A DNA stretch of 63,844 bases from Bacteroidales bacterium (GCA_910575615.1 CAJTEX010000016.1:1-63844), one strand, 5' to 3'; positions 33,751 through 43,001 are shown, counted from the first letter of the stretch. The notes: generated from the letters alone by a model not told the origin. Translations and numbers: made by a program.

Positions 33751-35316
33751 ATGACAAGAAAAAGTTTGCTACTGACACTGGCATTGCTATGGTCATCCCT
33801 CGCGGCATATGCCGGAGGCGAGAAGCTCTATTTCGGAGCCACAGAAACCATTCCTGGTGTCACAATCATCTCAACCCAGGCCAAGGCCGACGCCTCCAAT
33901 CCCAAATATCAGCAGGCCGAGACAATGAAAAGGGCTCAGTTCACTCCTTACTGCGTGTTTTTCAACAACGGTACAGACCAGAAGACGGCTACTCTCCCCT
34001 CCCCCAACTATGTGCTTGGAAAGGTGTATGAGAGCCTCGAAAACCGCGTGTACAGAAGCTCAACCCGCTCGGCCCGTGAAAACGCCAATGCCGTGCAGCT
34101 CGGTAAGATTGACCTCTCGCAGAACATGCAGACCACACAGAGCGTGATGGCCAACAACTATGCCATCGTGCTTGACAACCGTCCCGACGGAAAGAAAGGA
34201 ACCGCATGGACACTTTACCGCCTCGCCGTGCCTGACGACTGCGCCAGCCTGATGATCCAGAACAATGGCTCCACCAGGGGCATTAACGCCAAATGGGTGG
34301 AAGAGAAAACCGGTATATTCAAGGATAGCTGGGATCTTGAGAAAGACCGCGAGAAATTCTCCCAGGCTTGCCCTGTGTTTGCCCTGGGAGCCCAGGTGGT
34401 TGACACCAAGAGCCACAACACCGCCGCCCGAATCGGCACAGGCGACATCGCCTCGCTCTCTTCCGGCGACCGATTCTATGCATACCGCACTGTGCTTGAC
34501 AAGAAGACCGAACAGCCTGTGTCGAAACGTATCGGTGTGATGCGCGCCATCAAGATTTCCAACTCCTCCATGCGTGACACCAACAACGACTCCACCCTCT
34601 TCATGCAGATCGCCGGTCTGCGCACCCCCTCGTCGAACTACGGCGATGTCCTGGTCTACACTCCTGACAAACGTATGGCCACAGGGGTTGCCGGAACATT
34701 CCAGAAAGGCATGGTCGGAGCAAAGGTTGATTTCGACTGGATGGTAAACATGTCCCGTATGGGATTTGCCGGCTATGCCATGGCCACCCTTGGAGTGAAA
34801 GTGCCCTACAAAAACATCGGCAACTGGTATGTGCTTGATGCCGAGGGTGAAAAAGAGCAGAAACACCTTACCGGCCTGGCTTCTAAGGTTGATCACATCA
34901 TCGTGCCTTACCTTCGTCTTGGTTATGGCCTTGGATTCCATTTCTGGCACTGCTTCGAGGTTCGTCCCTATGTGATGATTGGTGCCGAAATTCCTATGCT
35001 TCTCACTGTAAGCGAGACAAAAGAGCTGACAATGGACATGGAACCTGAGATATTCTGCCCCTATGGATATCACAAGGAAGACCCCACTGTTGATGAACTT
35101 TCCCGCACGACAGGTATCAATGTCACCGGAACCGCCGGTGTGCGATTCACCCTCAACATCAACTATCCGCTGCAGGTCTATCTCGGCGCGGAATACACCT
35201 ACGGCTATCCCCTCAGCGACTGGGAAAAGGATCTCAACAGCATGATCCTGAAGCCGATCGGCATCAACCAGCAGTCTAACTTCGGCTTGTATGCCGGCCT
35301 GAAGTGGTGCTTCTAA
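33751..35316 (+). CDS. Outer-membrane beta-barrel protein of the DUF6175 cluster
   Basis: This 521-aa protein has a signal peptide (TRKSLLLTLALLWSSLAAYA) and a mixed N-terminal domain. Its C-terminal half has strands alternating polar and hydrophobic residues (VPYLRLGYGLGFHFWHCFEV, YLGAEYTYGYP), ending in FGLYAGLKWCF. The terminal Phe is typical of barrels inserted by the BAM machinery. No specific transport family is recognised. It follows the previous gene by 69 bp. Confidence 0.7.
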   Translation: MTRKSLLLTLALLWSSLAAYAGGEKLYFGATETIPGVTIISTQAKADASNPKYQQAETMKRAQFTPYCVFFNNGTDQKTATLPSPNYVLGKVYESLENRVYRSSTRSARENANAVQLGKIDLSQNMQTTQSVMANNYAIVLDNRPDGKKGTAWTLYRLAVPDDCASLMIQNNGSTRGINAKWVEEKTGIFKDSWDLEKDREKFSQACPVFALGAQVVDTKSHNTAARIGTGDIASLSSGDRFYAYRTVLDKKTEQPVSKRIGVMRAIKISNSSMRDTNNDSTLFMQIAGLRTPSSNYGDVLVYTPDKRMATGVAGTFQKGMVGAKVDFDWMVNMSRMGFAGYAMATLGVKVPYKNIGNWYVLDAEGEKEQKHLTGLASKVDHIIVPYLRLGYGLGFHFWHCFEVRPYVMIGAEIPMLLTVSETKELTMDMEPEIFCPYGYHKEDPTVDELSRTTGINVTGTAGVRFTLNINYPLQVYLGAEYTYGYPLSDWEKDLNSMILKPIGINQQSNFGLYAGLKWCF

Positions 35317-35450
35317 GCGCAACTTCCAAGATTGCTTTGACAACGTAAACATCCGCAGAGAGAATCCTTGAGGTCAAATATAATGCTTTGAGGATTCCTT
35401 CTGTGGATATTTACATTTGTGACAACAACCTCATATAGACACTACCAATT

Positions 35451-36935
35451 ATGACCCATACAAATCAAATGCAAAAACCATCTTTTGGCATCGGACTTGC
35501 TTTTTGCGGCATCCTTTTGTCCATAATCCTTGGCATTTCCTCAATGCTGTATTACTCGTCGGCCAAAAGTTCATATCAGTCTGAGATGAAGGAAACCGGC
35601 AAGGAGATGAGTTCAAAATTCATGAGTGCCGGACAAGACTACGCGTCAGACATCTACGGGATTGGCTCACAGGCTACCGACGACATAAGCAACGGCACGG
35701 CTGATTTCGGCTCGTATATGGAACAGGGCGCGGACGCAGCAGATACAGCTTTCTCCAAGGGACAACAGGCTATCTCTGACGGAGCCGAATCGATGACCAG
35801 GATTCAGGAGAAGTTCAAAAGAAATTTCATCATAATATCGATAATCAACTATCTGGCCCTGCTGACTGCGTTGGTATCATGTGTGTATGGCATCATACAG
35901 ATTCAGCGACTATCAAAGTCAAGCGCCGGGGCCATTCCTGGCAAGATTTTCTTGCAGCTGACATTCGGAGTCTTCGGCCTGGCCACACTCATCTCTGTAA
36001 GCTCTCCTATAGGACTGTCATACCGCTATATAATAGCCGACGATGAGGGTGAGACATTGACCAAACTGAGCTGCATAGCCGCTATGTTGCTATTTATTGC
36101 CGGATGGGTGTTATGGTTCATCGGCAACAAGAAACTTAACGGGGCTTATCCTCAATACAAGTCAGCCTACATCGGGGCATTGCTTTTATTCTGCTGCCTG
36201 GGAGCGTTCCCTGTGCCTGTGATACTGTTTCTGGTCGCATTCTATTGCATAATAAAGGGGTGGATGACCGCAAACAGGCCAGGGCGAGACAACGTGTCGA
36301 CCGTGACCCAGGTCTTCTCATCCTCACAGACAGAAACTGCATCCGTCAAGATGTCTGTCCCGGCGCCAACATCCAATGTCACAGAGCCGTCTCAGCCAAA
36401 GATTCAGGCAAACGCCCAGTCACGCACTCTGACAATCGTCATAGCGGTGGCCGCGGTCATCATCATCGGACTTCTTTGCGCCATTCTTTTCAAATCCGGC
36501 AACAATCAAGACCAACCCAAAAACCAGGTGGTTCCGGTCGAAGCCAAGCAGACTGTTGACGAGACGGAGAACCAATCACAGGAATCCCCGGCGGCATCAT
36601 CCGCAGACGGTAATCTGGGATGTGGAGAATATGAGCTGCAGGGCACAATCGCAGGCAAGAATGTGGAGATCTCGCTTGAGATCAACGCATTTGGCAATGT
36701 AAGCGGCGCATACATGTACACATCGAGCAACTCACGTGATATGATCCGTCTTAACGGGTCTTATCTCGACTTTTCGAATGCTCTTGTAATTGATGAGTAT
36801 TATGATGATGAACCCACAGGTGTATGGCATCTTTCATATGAGGGAGACAATCACCTGAAAGGCACATTCATAAACGCCAAAGGAAACAGTTATCCCATCA
36901 TGCTTGTCATCACAAGCCACACAAGTTACGAGTAA
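35451..36935 (+). CDS. Multi-pass membrane protein with C-terminal beta domain
   Basis: This 494-aa protein has an N-terminal transmembrane helix (residues 13-35) and then a helical soluble loop with repeated Asp/Ala/Gly. Further hydrophobic spans occur near residues 125-145, 165-185, 210-230 and 240-270. A linker leads to another helix (LTIVIAVAAVIIIGLLCAIL), and the final roughly 110 residues form a beta-rich domain (CGEYELQGTIAGKNVEISLE). No enzymatic motif is seen. It is the last gene of the DUF6175 cluster and may share its promoter, although 134 bp separate it from the barrel gene. Confidence 0.65.
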   Translation: MTHTNQMQKPSFGIGLAFCGILLSIILGISSMLYYSSAKSSYQSEMKETGKEMSSKFMSAGQDYASDIYGIGSQATDDISNGTADFGSYMEQGADAADTAFSKGQQAISDGAESMTRIQEKFKRNFIIISIINYLALLTALVSCVYGIIQIQRLSKSSAGAIPGKIFLQLTFGVFGLATLISVSSPIGLSYRYIIADDEGETLTKLSCIAAMLLFIAGWVLWFIGNKKLNGAYPQYKSAYIGALLLFCCLGAFPVPVILFLVAFYCIIKGWMTANRPGRDNVSTVTQVFSSSQTETASVKMSVPAPTSNVTEPSQPKIQANAQSRTLTIVIAVAAVIIIGLLCAILFKSGNNQDQPKNQVVPVEAKQTVDETENQSQESPAASSADGNLGCGEYELQGTIAGKNVEISLEINAFGNVSGAYMYTSSNSRDMIRLNGSYLDFSNALVIDEYYDDEPTGVWHLSYEGDNHLKGTFINAKGNSYPIMLVITSHTSYE

Positions 36936-37001
36936 TAATCCTCAATCCAGCCATCACAGACTCAGCAGACACGACAGACGGCATCGGGACGCATTTTTCA
37001 G

Positions 37002-37157
37002 TCACGGTGCCGTCTGGGTGTTTATGGGGAGGGGGCAGGCGGGGATGAGCTGCCCTTTGGTGTCGAAGGTAAGTTGCCGCCCGTCGGCGAGGGTGACAGC
37101 GTAACCGACCCGGGGCTCTTTCTTTATCCGGGTGATGACCGGGAGCGCGCCGAGGTG
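37002..37157 (-). pseudogene. PepSY-like gene remnant
   Basis: The minus strand reads HLGALPVITRIKKEPRVGYA and then VTLADGRQLTFDTKGQLI, the pattern of PepSY-like (beta-lactamase-inhibitor-like) periplasmic domains. It is open for only about 50 codons, begins after a stop with no start codon, and an adjacent frame seems to carry more upstream sequence, so it is probably frameshifted. It ends about 80 bp from the first copy of the 40-bp repeat that borders the Fic gene. Confidence 0.45.
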
Positions 37158-37236
37158 TCACAATGCCCTGCTCACAACCATCCCTCAGCGGGAGCCGCAC
37201 CGCCTTGGGCGTGACAACTGTCTTATTTCCGCCAAT

Positions 37237-37276
37237 CCAAACTATTCCAATCTTGCAAACATTGGAATAGTTTGGA
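37237..37276. repeat. 40-bp palindromic repeat, copy 1 (3' of fic)
   Basis: CCAAACTATTCCAAT (37237-37251) and its inverted copy (37261-37275) surround CTTGCAAAC. All 40 bp, including the following A, recur without a mismatch and in the same orientation at 38610-38649. This copy has no -7 box at the proper distance, unlike copy 2. Confidence 0.9.
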
Positions 37277-37278
37277 CT

Positions 37279-38586
37279 TCACGAATACAAAGACTCGACG
37301 TTCTCTTTATATTTCAGCCCTCTGATATATCCCTTTTTTTGTTGATTCAATGAAATCTCCGACAGCAATCCTTTATCAATCAAGCCTAAGATGTCATGCT
37401 TGGCTGTCGTCGGGGTCACCAAAAGAGTTGTGCTGACATCCTTTACAGTAATAACGGCGTTTTCATCCTTAAGCATCATATAAAGGATTTCTGCCTGCCG
37501 CTGTGTTATACCACCTAATTTCAGCAGGCGGTTTTGGTCGTTTTGTTGTGCGGTTTTCCTTGATATATACTTTTTCAATTCTTCAAAAGCCTTCTGAAGG
37601 GCATTCAGATGATAGGTAATGAAATATCCCATATCATTCTCATCGGCCTCTGTGCGAAGAAATGCTTTTTCGTAAGACGCTTTCGTTTTATATATGATTC
37701 TTGATATGGACATGTATTCCGTAAGCCAATACCCCTCTTTGAGCATGTACCAATGGAAGAGCGCCCTTGCGGTTCTACCGTTGCCATCGACAAAAGGATG
37801 AATATATGAGATAAAGAAATGGACGATAATCGCCTTAATGACTGGATGAATGAACATACTGGTGTTGTCACTGTTTGAGAACTCCACAAGCCATTCAATC
37901 GCAGATGGAATTTCAGTGAAGCATGGGGGAATATGCACCACCTCATGGGTGATTGCATTCTCAACGACAACGTCATTGTTCTGCCTGAACCTTCCGCAGT
38001 CTTCCGGATTATCCAACGTGTTCTTTGTCATGAGCTCATGAATATGGAGAATCATCTCTGTTGACAACGGTTCTCCCGTATGAGTCGACAAGTATTGGAT
38101 CGTCTGGAAATTATTATATATCATTCTTTGGGATTTATCCTTGGGAGTGATATTTTTGCGTAACATCTCCTTGGCCACCTTACGGGTTGTTGACGCTCCC
38201 TCCATTTGACTGGAAGAAATTGCTTCTTCAATAATCGACCCAACCAGAAATCTATTGGAATTATTCCTGGGAAGAATCGATTCACTTCCCCAGGAGCCGC
38301 CAAAGTTCATATCAAAAATATGACACAACTTCATCATATAGTTGGTCAATGAAAAATGCAGTCCATACTTGGAGGACACTTCGATTGATTTGGCTGCTCG
38401 TATGGACTTAATGAGGTTCCAGGTTGCTTCTGCGTCAGGAAGCCCTTTAATTTGTTTATATTTTACCTCACTCCAGTATGCATAAGAATCTTGCAGCTTA
38501 TTGATGGCTTCAGTCACTAACTGATTGTGAAACATTTGCGACTGCGGCATATTTTCAGTGCAATATTTAGGCGGTTGTTCAATCAT
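37279..38586 (-). CDS. Fic family adenylyltransferase-like protein with wHTH
   Basis: The Fic core motif HPFVDGNGRTAR is intact, so AMP transfer (or a related modification or removal) is expected. SSQMEGA near the N-terminus matches the inhibitory helix motif (S/T)xxxE(G/N), placing it in the group regulated by its own N-terminal helix. The C-terminus (TQRQAEILYMMLKDENAVITVKDVSTTL) is a winged helix that could bind its own promoter. I start at MIEQPPKY (38586), since further upstream lies the promoter; MPQSQMF at 38550 is also possible and would give a less short leader. It is about 435 aa. Identical 40-bp repeats flank the gene. Confidence 0.88.
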   Translation of the reverse strand: MIEQPPKYCTENMPQSQMFHNQLVTEAINKLQDSYAYWSEVKYKQIKGLPDAEATWNLIKSIRAAKSIEVSSKYGLHFSLTNYMMKLCHIFDMNFGGSWGSESILPRNNSNRFLVGSIIEEAISSSQMEGASTTRKVAKEMLRKNITPKDKSQRMIYNNFQTIQYLSTHTGEPLSTEMILHIHELMTKNTLDNPEDCGRFRQNNDVVVENAITHEVVHIPPCFTEIPSAIEWLVEFSNSDNTSMFIHPVIKAIIVHFFISYIHPFVDGNGRTARALFHWYMLKEGYWLTEYMSISRIIYKTKASYEKAFLRTEADENDMGYFITYHLNALQKAFEELKKYISRKTAQQNDQNRLLKLGGITQRQAEILYMMLKDENAVITVKDVSTTLLVTPTTAKHDILGLIDKGLLSEISLNQQKKGYIRGLKYKENVESLYS

Positions 38587-38600
38587 ATCAAGTCTTTTTG

Positions 38601-38632
38601 CAAAGATAACCAAACTATTCCAATCTTGCAAA
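38601..38632 (-). promoter_or_regulatory. Promoter and likely operator of fic
   Basis: On the minus strand TTTG (38629-38632), a 20-bp spacer and TATCTTTG (38601-38608) form a consensus promoter. The -33 lies in the centre of the repeat at 38610-38649, so a protein bound to its two 15-bp arms would block the promoter. The Fic protein's own wHTH is the natural candidate. Confidence 0.75.
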
Positions 38633-38649
38633 CATTGGAATAGTTTGGA
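38610..38649. repeat. 40-bp palindromic repeat, copy 2 (fic operator)
   Basis: Identical to 37237-37276 and in the same orientation. Its arms are 38610-38624 and 38634-38648. It overlaps the fic -33 element. Confidence 0.9.
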
Positions 38650-38725
38650 TATGTGTCCCTCGATGTTTCCCTTCTGCTGAACCCTATGCCGGGGCATATG
38701 TTCTTTCTATAAAAAGCGCAGAGGT

Positions 38726-39727
38726 ATGTTACTCGATATCCTGTTATTTCTCCTGGGACTGGCGCTGGTCGTGGCCGGCGGCAATTATCTTACTGACGGG
38801 GCTACGGTCATTGCCCGCAGGCTGCATGTCTCGGGGCTGGTGATAGGTCTGACGGTGGTGGCTTTCGGCTCTTCCGCCCCCGACCTGGTGGTATGCCTGA
38901 TGTCGACCATCAGGGGGCATTCGCAGCTGGCTCTGGGCGATGTGGTGGGGGCAAATATCTTCGACATTCTTCTGGTGGTGGGTATTGTTGCCGTGATAAG
39001 ACCAGTCTCGATAACCGCCGACATGCAGTGGAAAGGATTGCCGATGGTAGCGCTCGCTTCGCTTGCCCTGTTTTTCTGCGGCGACGACAGGCTCTTCGAC
39101 GGAGCAGCAACAGACAGCATTGACCGTACAGACGGACTGTTGTTGCTTCTCTTCTTCGCGATATTCATGGTCTACACCTTCGATTTGAGCCGCCGGGCAC
39201 CGGCAGGCCCGGCAACCCCGAAAGCTCAGAAAGGGCAGGCCGACGGCACACCTGTAAGCCGCCGCCAGCTCATCATCGCCACGGCAAGCGTGGTGGCGAG
39301 TCTCGCGGCACTTTTCTTCGGTGGGGACTGGCTCGTCGACGGGGCTTCGGGAATCGCGCGCCGTGCAGGGCTCTCCGAGGGGTTGATAGGTCTGACAGTC
39401 GTGGGGTTCGGCGGCTCGGTGCCCGACCTCGTCACATCGGTGGCGGCGGCCATAAAGCGACAGCCAGGACTTGCCCTGGGCAACGTGGTCGGCACATGCG
39501 TGTTCAATATCTTTTTCGTCCTCGGCATATGCACCACAGTCAAGCCGCTCGACACAGGCTCAATATCACTCTTCGATTTCTCGGCCCTTGTGGTCGGAGC
39601 CATCGCGGTATGGGTGTTCGGCGCCATGACGGGGCCCAAGGTAATCAGCCGCCGCGAGGGCGCTGTCCTCATACTCTTCTACGCCATCTTCGCCACAAAG
39701 CTGATTCTCGGCCTGGTCAATCACTGA
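38726..39727 (+). CDS. Calcium/sodium antiporter (CaCA family, YrbG-like)
   Basis: This 333-aa protein has about ten transmembrane helices arranged as two inverted repeats, with the alpha-repeat motifs VVAFGSSAPDL and GDVVGANIFDILL in the first half and VVGFGGSVPDL and GNVVGTCVFNIFF in the second. It should exchange cations, usually Na+ for Ca2+, across the inner membrane. In most relatives the alpha motifs read GTSxPE. Here both ion-binding Glu positions are Asp (Asp 53 and Asp 234), so ion preference may differ. It is transcribed away from fic, starting 77 bp after repeat copy 2. Confidence 0.88.
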   Translation: MLLDILLFLLGLALVVAGGNYLTDGATVIARRLHVSGLVIGLTVVAFGSSAPDLVVCLMSTIRGHSQLALGDVVGANIFDILLVVGIVAVIRPVSITADMQWKGLPMVALASLALFFCGDDRLFDGAATDSIDRTDGLLLLLFFAIFMVYTFDLSRRAPAGPATPKAQKGQADGTPVSRRQLIIATASVVASLAALFFGGDWLVDGASGIARRAGLSEGLIGLTVVGFGGSVPDLVTSVAAAIKRQPGLALGNVVGTCVFNIFFVLGICTTVKPLDTGSISLFDFSALVVGAIAVWVFGAMTGPKVISRREGAVLILFYAIFATKLILGLVNH

Positions 39728-39805
39728 CACGCGTCCATCGCTCCTAACATTGGCAACATCGGGGGGAACGCTCCCACTGTCTTCAGGGGGCCGTGGGCTG
39801 AATGT

Positions 39806-41467
39806 TCAGACGAAACACAGCACCAGGAGCTGGACAATGACCACGCGGGCGAACATCGACAGGGGGTAGGTCGTCGCGTAGGCCACGGGGGCGTCGTCGC
39901 CAGGGGTGATTTCGTTGGCGTAGGTCATTGACATGGGGTTGGCCATGGCTCCGCTGACCATGCCGGCGGCGGTGCCGAAGTCAAGGCGCCACCAGCGCAT
40001 CGCCGCTATGGTCATCGCCAGCGACGGCAGCAGGGTGATGATGAACCCGGCGGCAATCCAAACCAGTCCGTCGGCGCGCATGATTGTCTCAAGGAATTTG
40101 CCGCCCGCGTCAAGGCCGAGGCAGGCCAGGAAGAGCGACAGGCCGATGCCGCGCAGCATCAGGTTGGCGCTCCGGGTGGTGTATGTGACCATATGGAACT
40201 GTGGGCCGAAGCGGCCAATGAGTATCCCCACCACGATGGGGCCTCCGGCCAGGCCGAGCTTTATCGGCACCGATATGCCGGGGATTGAAATCGGTATAGA
40301 CCCTACGATGAGCGACAGCACCATGCCGATGAAGATGGCCGCGAGGTTGGGGTCTTTCAGGTCGGTGACGGAGTTGCCCACAAGCGCGCCGACCTTGTTG
40401 ATTGACTCTGGTGAACCGACGATTGTAAGGCGGTCGCCGAGCTGCAGCACCAGGTCGGGACGGGCAAGGAGGCGCACTCCCGAACGCGACACTCGCGAGA
40501 TGTTGACCGAGTAGTGCTTGCGCAGTTTCAGCGAACCGAGCCTGCGGCCATTCAGCTGTGGCTTGCTTATGGTGATGGTGCGCGAGACAAGATGCTTGTC
40601 GAGTGTGTCCCAGTTGATGTCGGGCTTGTTCCAGTCTCGCTGGCTGATTTCGCCGAACAGCACCGTCAGGCGCGACACTTCATCCTCGGTGGTGATCACC
40701 AGCACCCTGTCGCCGATGTGCAGCACGTCGTCAGGCCCGGGTATCGACACCTCCTCGCCATGCCATATGCGCGAGACCACGAAGTTTCTCGTGACGAGCT
40801 TGTTTATCTCACGCAAGGTCAGCCCGTCGATTCCGGGATTGGTGACATGAAACTCAGCCACGAACGTGTGGTCGGCCTCCCCCTGGTGGTGAGGCTCATA
40901 GTCGGTCTTGCGGGCCACGAACTTCCTGACCAGCAGGAAGGCCAGTATCACCCCCACCACGCCGAGCGGATATGTCACGGCACAGCTCAGGGCGGCCCCC
41001 TCGGCCGGAAGCCCGAGCTGGTTGATGGCCTGCTGGGCGGCGCCGAGCGAAGGGGTGTTGGTGGTGGCCCCGCTGAGGATGCCGACCATGTCGGTCATCG
41101 GGATGGCCAGCAGATAGCTGAGGGCGATGGCTGTGGCCGTCCCGGCAAGCACAAGCCCCAGCCCCAGCATGTTGAGCTTTATTCCCCCGGTGCGGAACGA
41201 GCTGAAGAATCCCGGGCCCACCTTAAGGCCAAGCTCGTAGACAAACAGCATGAGGCCGAAGTCCTCGGCGTATTTCAATATCGCCGGGTCGATGGCCAGG
41301 CCGAAGTGTCCGGCCACGATACCGGTGAAGAACACAAACGTGACCCCCAGCGAGATGCCGCAGACACGCAGCTTCCCCAGTCCAAGCCCGATGGCGATGA
41401 TGACCGAGATGACACACACGGCCTGCAGGGCCGACTGCTCGAAAAACAGACTCTCAAACCAATTCAT
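39806..41467 (-). CDS. AspT/YidE-type transporter with TrkA_C domains
   Basis: This 553-aa inner-membrane protein of the aspartate:alanine exchanger fold has two membrane halves (each with an Asp-Ala/YbjL-like duplication) flanking two soluble TrkA_C (RCK_C) domains, for example HIGDRVLVITTEDEVSRLT and QLGDRLTIVGSPESINKVG. The substrate cannot be told from sequence; Bacteroidales relatives are annotated only as putative transporters. Length and domain order are complete. It is monocistronic and convergent with the antiporter gene. Confidence 0.9.
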   Translation of the reverse strand: MNWFESLFFEQSALQAVCVISVIIAIGLGLGKLRVCGISLGVTFVFFTGIVAGHFGLAIDPAILKYAEDFGLMLFVYELGLKVGPGFFSSFRTGGIKLNMLGLGLVLAGTATAIALSYLLAIPMTDMVGILSGATTNTPSLGAAQQAINQLGLPAEGAALSCAVTYPLGVVGVILAFLLVRKFVARKTDYEPHHQGEADHTFVAEFHVTNPGIDGLTLREINKLVTRNFVVSRIWHGEEVSIPGPDDVLHIGDRVLVITTEDEVSRLTVLFGEISQRDWNKPDINWDTLDKHLVSRTITISKPQLNGRRLGSLKLRKHYSVNISRVSRSGVRLLARPDLVLQLGDRLTIVGSPESINKVGALVGNSVTDLKDPNLAAIFIGMVLSLIVGSIPISIPGISVPIKLGLAGGPIVVGILIGRFGPQFHMVTYTTRSANLMLRGIGLSLFLACLGLDAGGKFLETIMRADGLVWIAAGFIITLLPSLAMTIAAMRWWRLDFGTAAGMVSGAMANPMSMTYANEITPGDDAPVAYATTYPLSMFARVVIVQLLVLCFV

Positions 41468-41646
41468 ACCGCGAATTTACACATTATCTTCCTCATGCCT
41501 GCCTTCCACACACGAAAATTATGGATTTGCCGTCATTTTCTGCCGGAATTCAACCAACACCCCCTTGCCAATGTTTTAAATGGTGTGTGTGTTGACAGCG
41601 TCACGGCTGCAAACATTTCAACCTATAACCAAAAAACAAACGCGTT

Positions 41647-42186
41647 ATGAAGAAATTATTACTGATGGCAGTGATGGCTGTCGCAACGTTAGGCGCATCG
41701 GCAAGCGACTGGTATGCCGGCGGCCAGGTGACATTCGGACGCACAACCGACTCGACAAGCGGAGTCAAGACCACACAGGTGACCGTCCTTCCCGAATTAG
41801 GCTACAACCTGAGCGAACGCTTCGCCGTCGGCTCAGTCCTCGGTGTCTCCTACCGCAAATCGGGCGGAGAGGAGAAGACCGTGTTCCAGATCAATCCATA
41901 TGCCCGCTACACCTACCTCAAGGCCGGCAAGGTCAACCTGTTTGTGGATGGCTGCGTCGACCTCGGCATAGGGCGCGCCCATGGCGACACAGCCGTTGAA
42001 TATGGCATCGGCCTCCGCCCGGGCGTCTCGCTCAACCTGACCGAGCATTTCAGCCTCGTGGCCCACGTAGGTTTCCTCGGCTACCAGAGCGGCAACGACG
42101 CGGCCAAACGCAACGGTTGCCCCGAGAACTGGGGCCTCAACCTCAACAGCAACAACCTGATGTTTGGTTTCTATTACAGCTTCTGA
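41647..42186 (+). CDS. Small outer-membrane beta-barrel protein
   Basis: This 179-aa protein has a signal peptide (KKLLLMAVMAVATLGASA, then SDWYAGGQ) and alternating strands suggesting an 8-stranded barrel (porin/OmpA-like family), ending FGFYYSF with a terminal Phe. It has no extra periplasmic domain. It is a single gene followed by a strong hairpin. The role is unknown; such proteins are often stress- or surface-related. Confidence 0.8.
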   Translation: MKKLLLMAVMAVATLGASASDWYAGGQVTFGRTTDSTSGVKTTQVTVLPELGYNLSERFAVGSVLGVSYRKSGGEEKTVFQINPYARYTYLKAGKVNLFVDGCVDLGIGRAHGDTAVEYGIGLRPGVSLNLTEHFSLVAHVGFLGYQSGNDAAKRNGCPENWGLNLNSNNLMFGFYYSF

Positions 42187-42207
42187 CATCTCGCCGCCAA
42201 CAGCAAC

Positions 42208-42245
42208 CAAGGCGCTGCGTCTCATCCCCGACACGCAGCGCCTTG
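42208..42245 (+). terminator. Terminator after the beta-barrel gene
   Basis: Thirteen-bp perfect arms (42208-42220 and 42233-42245) with a 12-nt loop, followed by CTTGTCT. GC-rich, with a poor T tract. Confidence 0.7.
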
Positions 42246-42335
42246 CTTGTCTCCCATCCCCCGGAGCGGCCCGAGGCGATTACAGGCCAAATGGCCAGAC
42301 ATTGGCGAATCCAGACAATTCCAGCAATGAGGTCA

Positions 42336-43001
42336 TTAAACCCATTTGAAGCTTTTTAGCTTTTCTCCATTGTCTTTGACCGGAACAATACCCACATCTT
42401 CCAGGCACTCATCATAATCATTCCATACTTCACGCCAACATTTACCGTCTTGCCTATACTCCCCTTCATATTCATATCCATCAATGATGGTTTTATACAA
42501 AGTCCCCTCTCCGGTATAGTAGACAAGAGCCTCCCCAACCTTATTCCATGAAGCTCCGGGGATTTCAGCAATAGTTGCATCCGACTTGAAATGCAGCTTT
42601 TTATCATTATCATACTCTGCTATCGCGACAATCCCGTTTAGTTCATCCTGATTAGCCGCAATGTCTTCTTGTGGGGATGAATCAATCACATCCATGACAG
42701 CCCCCATTAAATTGAACAATTGCGGAATTTCTTCATCATCATCTTCCCATTTTACAAAAATCTGCTTTATATCGGGCGACACATAGTAATGATAACAATA
42801 CAGTTGAGAAACGCCGTAGTCGTTATTCGCCCTGAATTTATGTGTCACGTTCCAACCGGCAAAATCTTCAGATTTAGATTCCACTATCTTGTCTGCCAGC
42901 TGGCGGAATAAAGATTCTGACTTGTCAGCCATCTCAGCCAACTGAGAATTTGCATTGGCAATTTCATTGTCCAATCGTTTACTCTCTTTAGCCGAAAGCA
43001 T
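42336..43001 (-). CDS. Hypothetical acidic soluble protein
   Basis: The protein is about 221 aa when started at MLSAKESKRLDNE (43001); frames extending to 43052 add poorly conserved-looking residues. A helical N-terminus is followed by an acidic, aromatic-rich alpha/beta region (SQLYCYHYYVSPDIKQIFVK). It has no signal peptide, so it is cytoplasmic. It is more AT-rich than its neighbours, a sign of possible transfer. The size and acidity recall immunity proteins, but no toxin gene is adjacent, so this is not claimed. Confidence 0.6.
   Translation of the reverse strand: MLSAKESKRLDNEIANANSQLAEMADKSESLFRQLADKIVESKSEDFAGWNVTHKFRANNDYGVSQLYCYHYYVSPDIKQIFVKWEDDDEEIPQLFNLMGAVMDVIDSSPQEDIAANQDELNGIVAIAEYDNDKKLHFKSDATIAEIPGASWNKVGEALVYYTGEGTLYKTIIDGYEYEGEYRQDGKCWREVWNDYDECLEDVGIVPVKDNGEKLKSFKWV

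Noticed and set aside
34060-35352. A 430-codon minus-strand open frame opposite the beta-barrel gene of the DUF6175 cluster
   Set aside because: The plus strand has a signal peptide and barrel end; the minus frame has no recognisable domain and reads as a complement artefact.
40514-41650. A 378-codon plus-strand open frame opposite the AspT-type transporter
   Set aside because: The transporter has clear membrane and TrkA_C domains; the opposite frame is rich in His, Gln and Gly without a fold.
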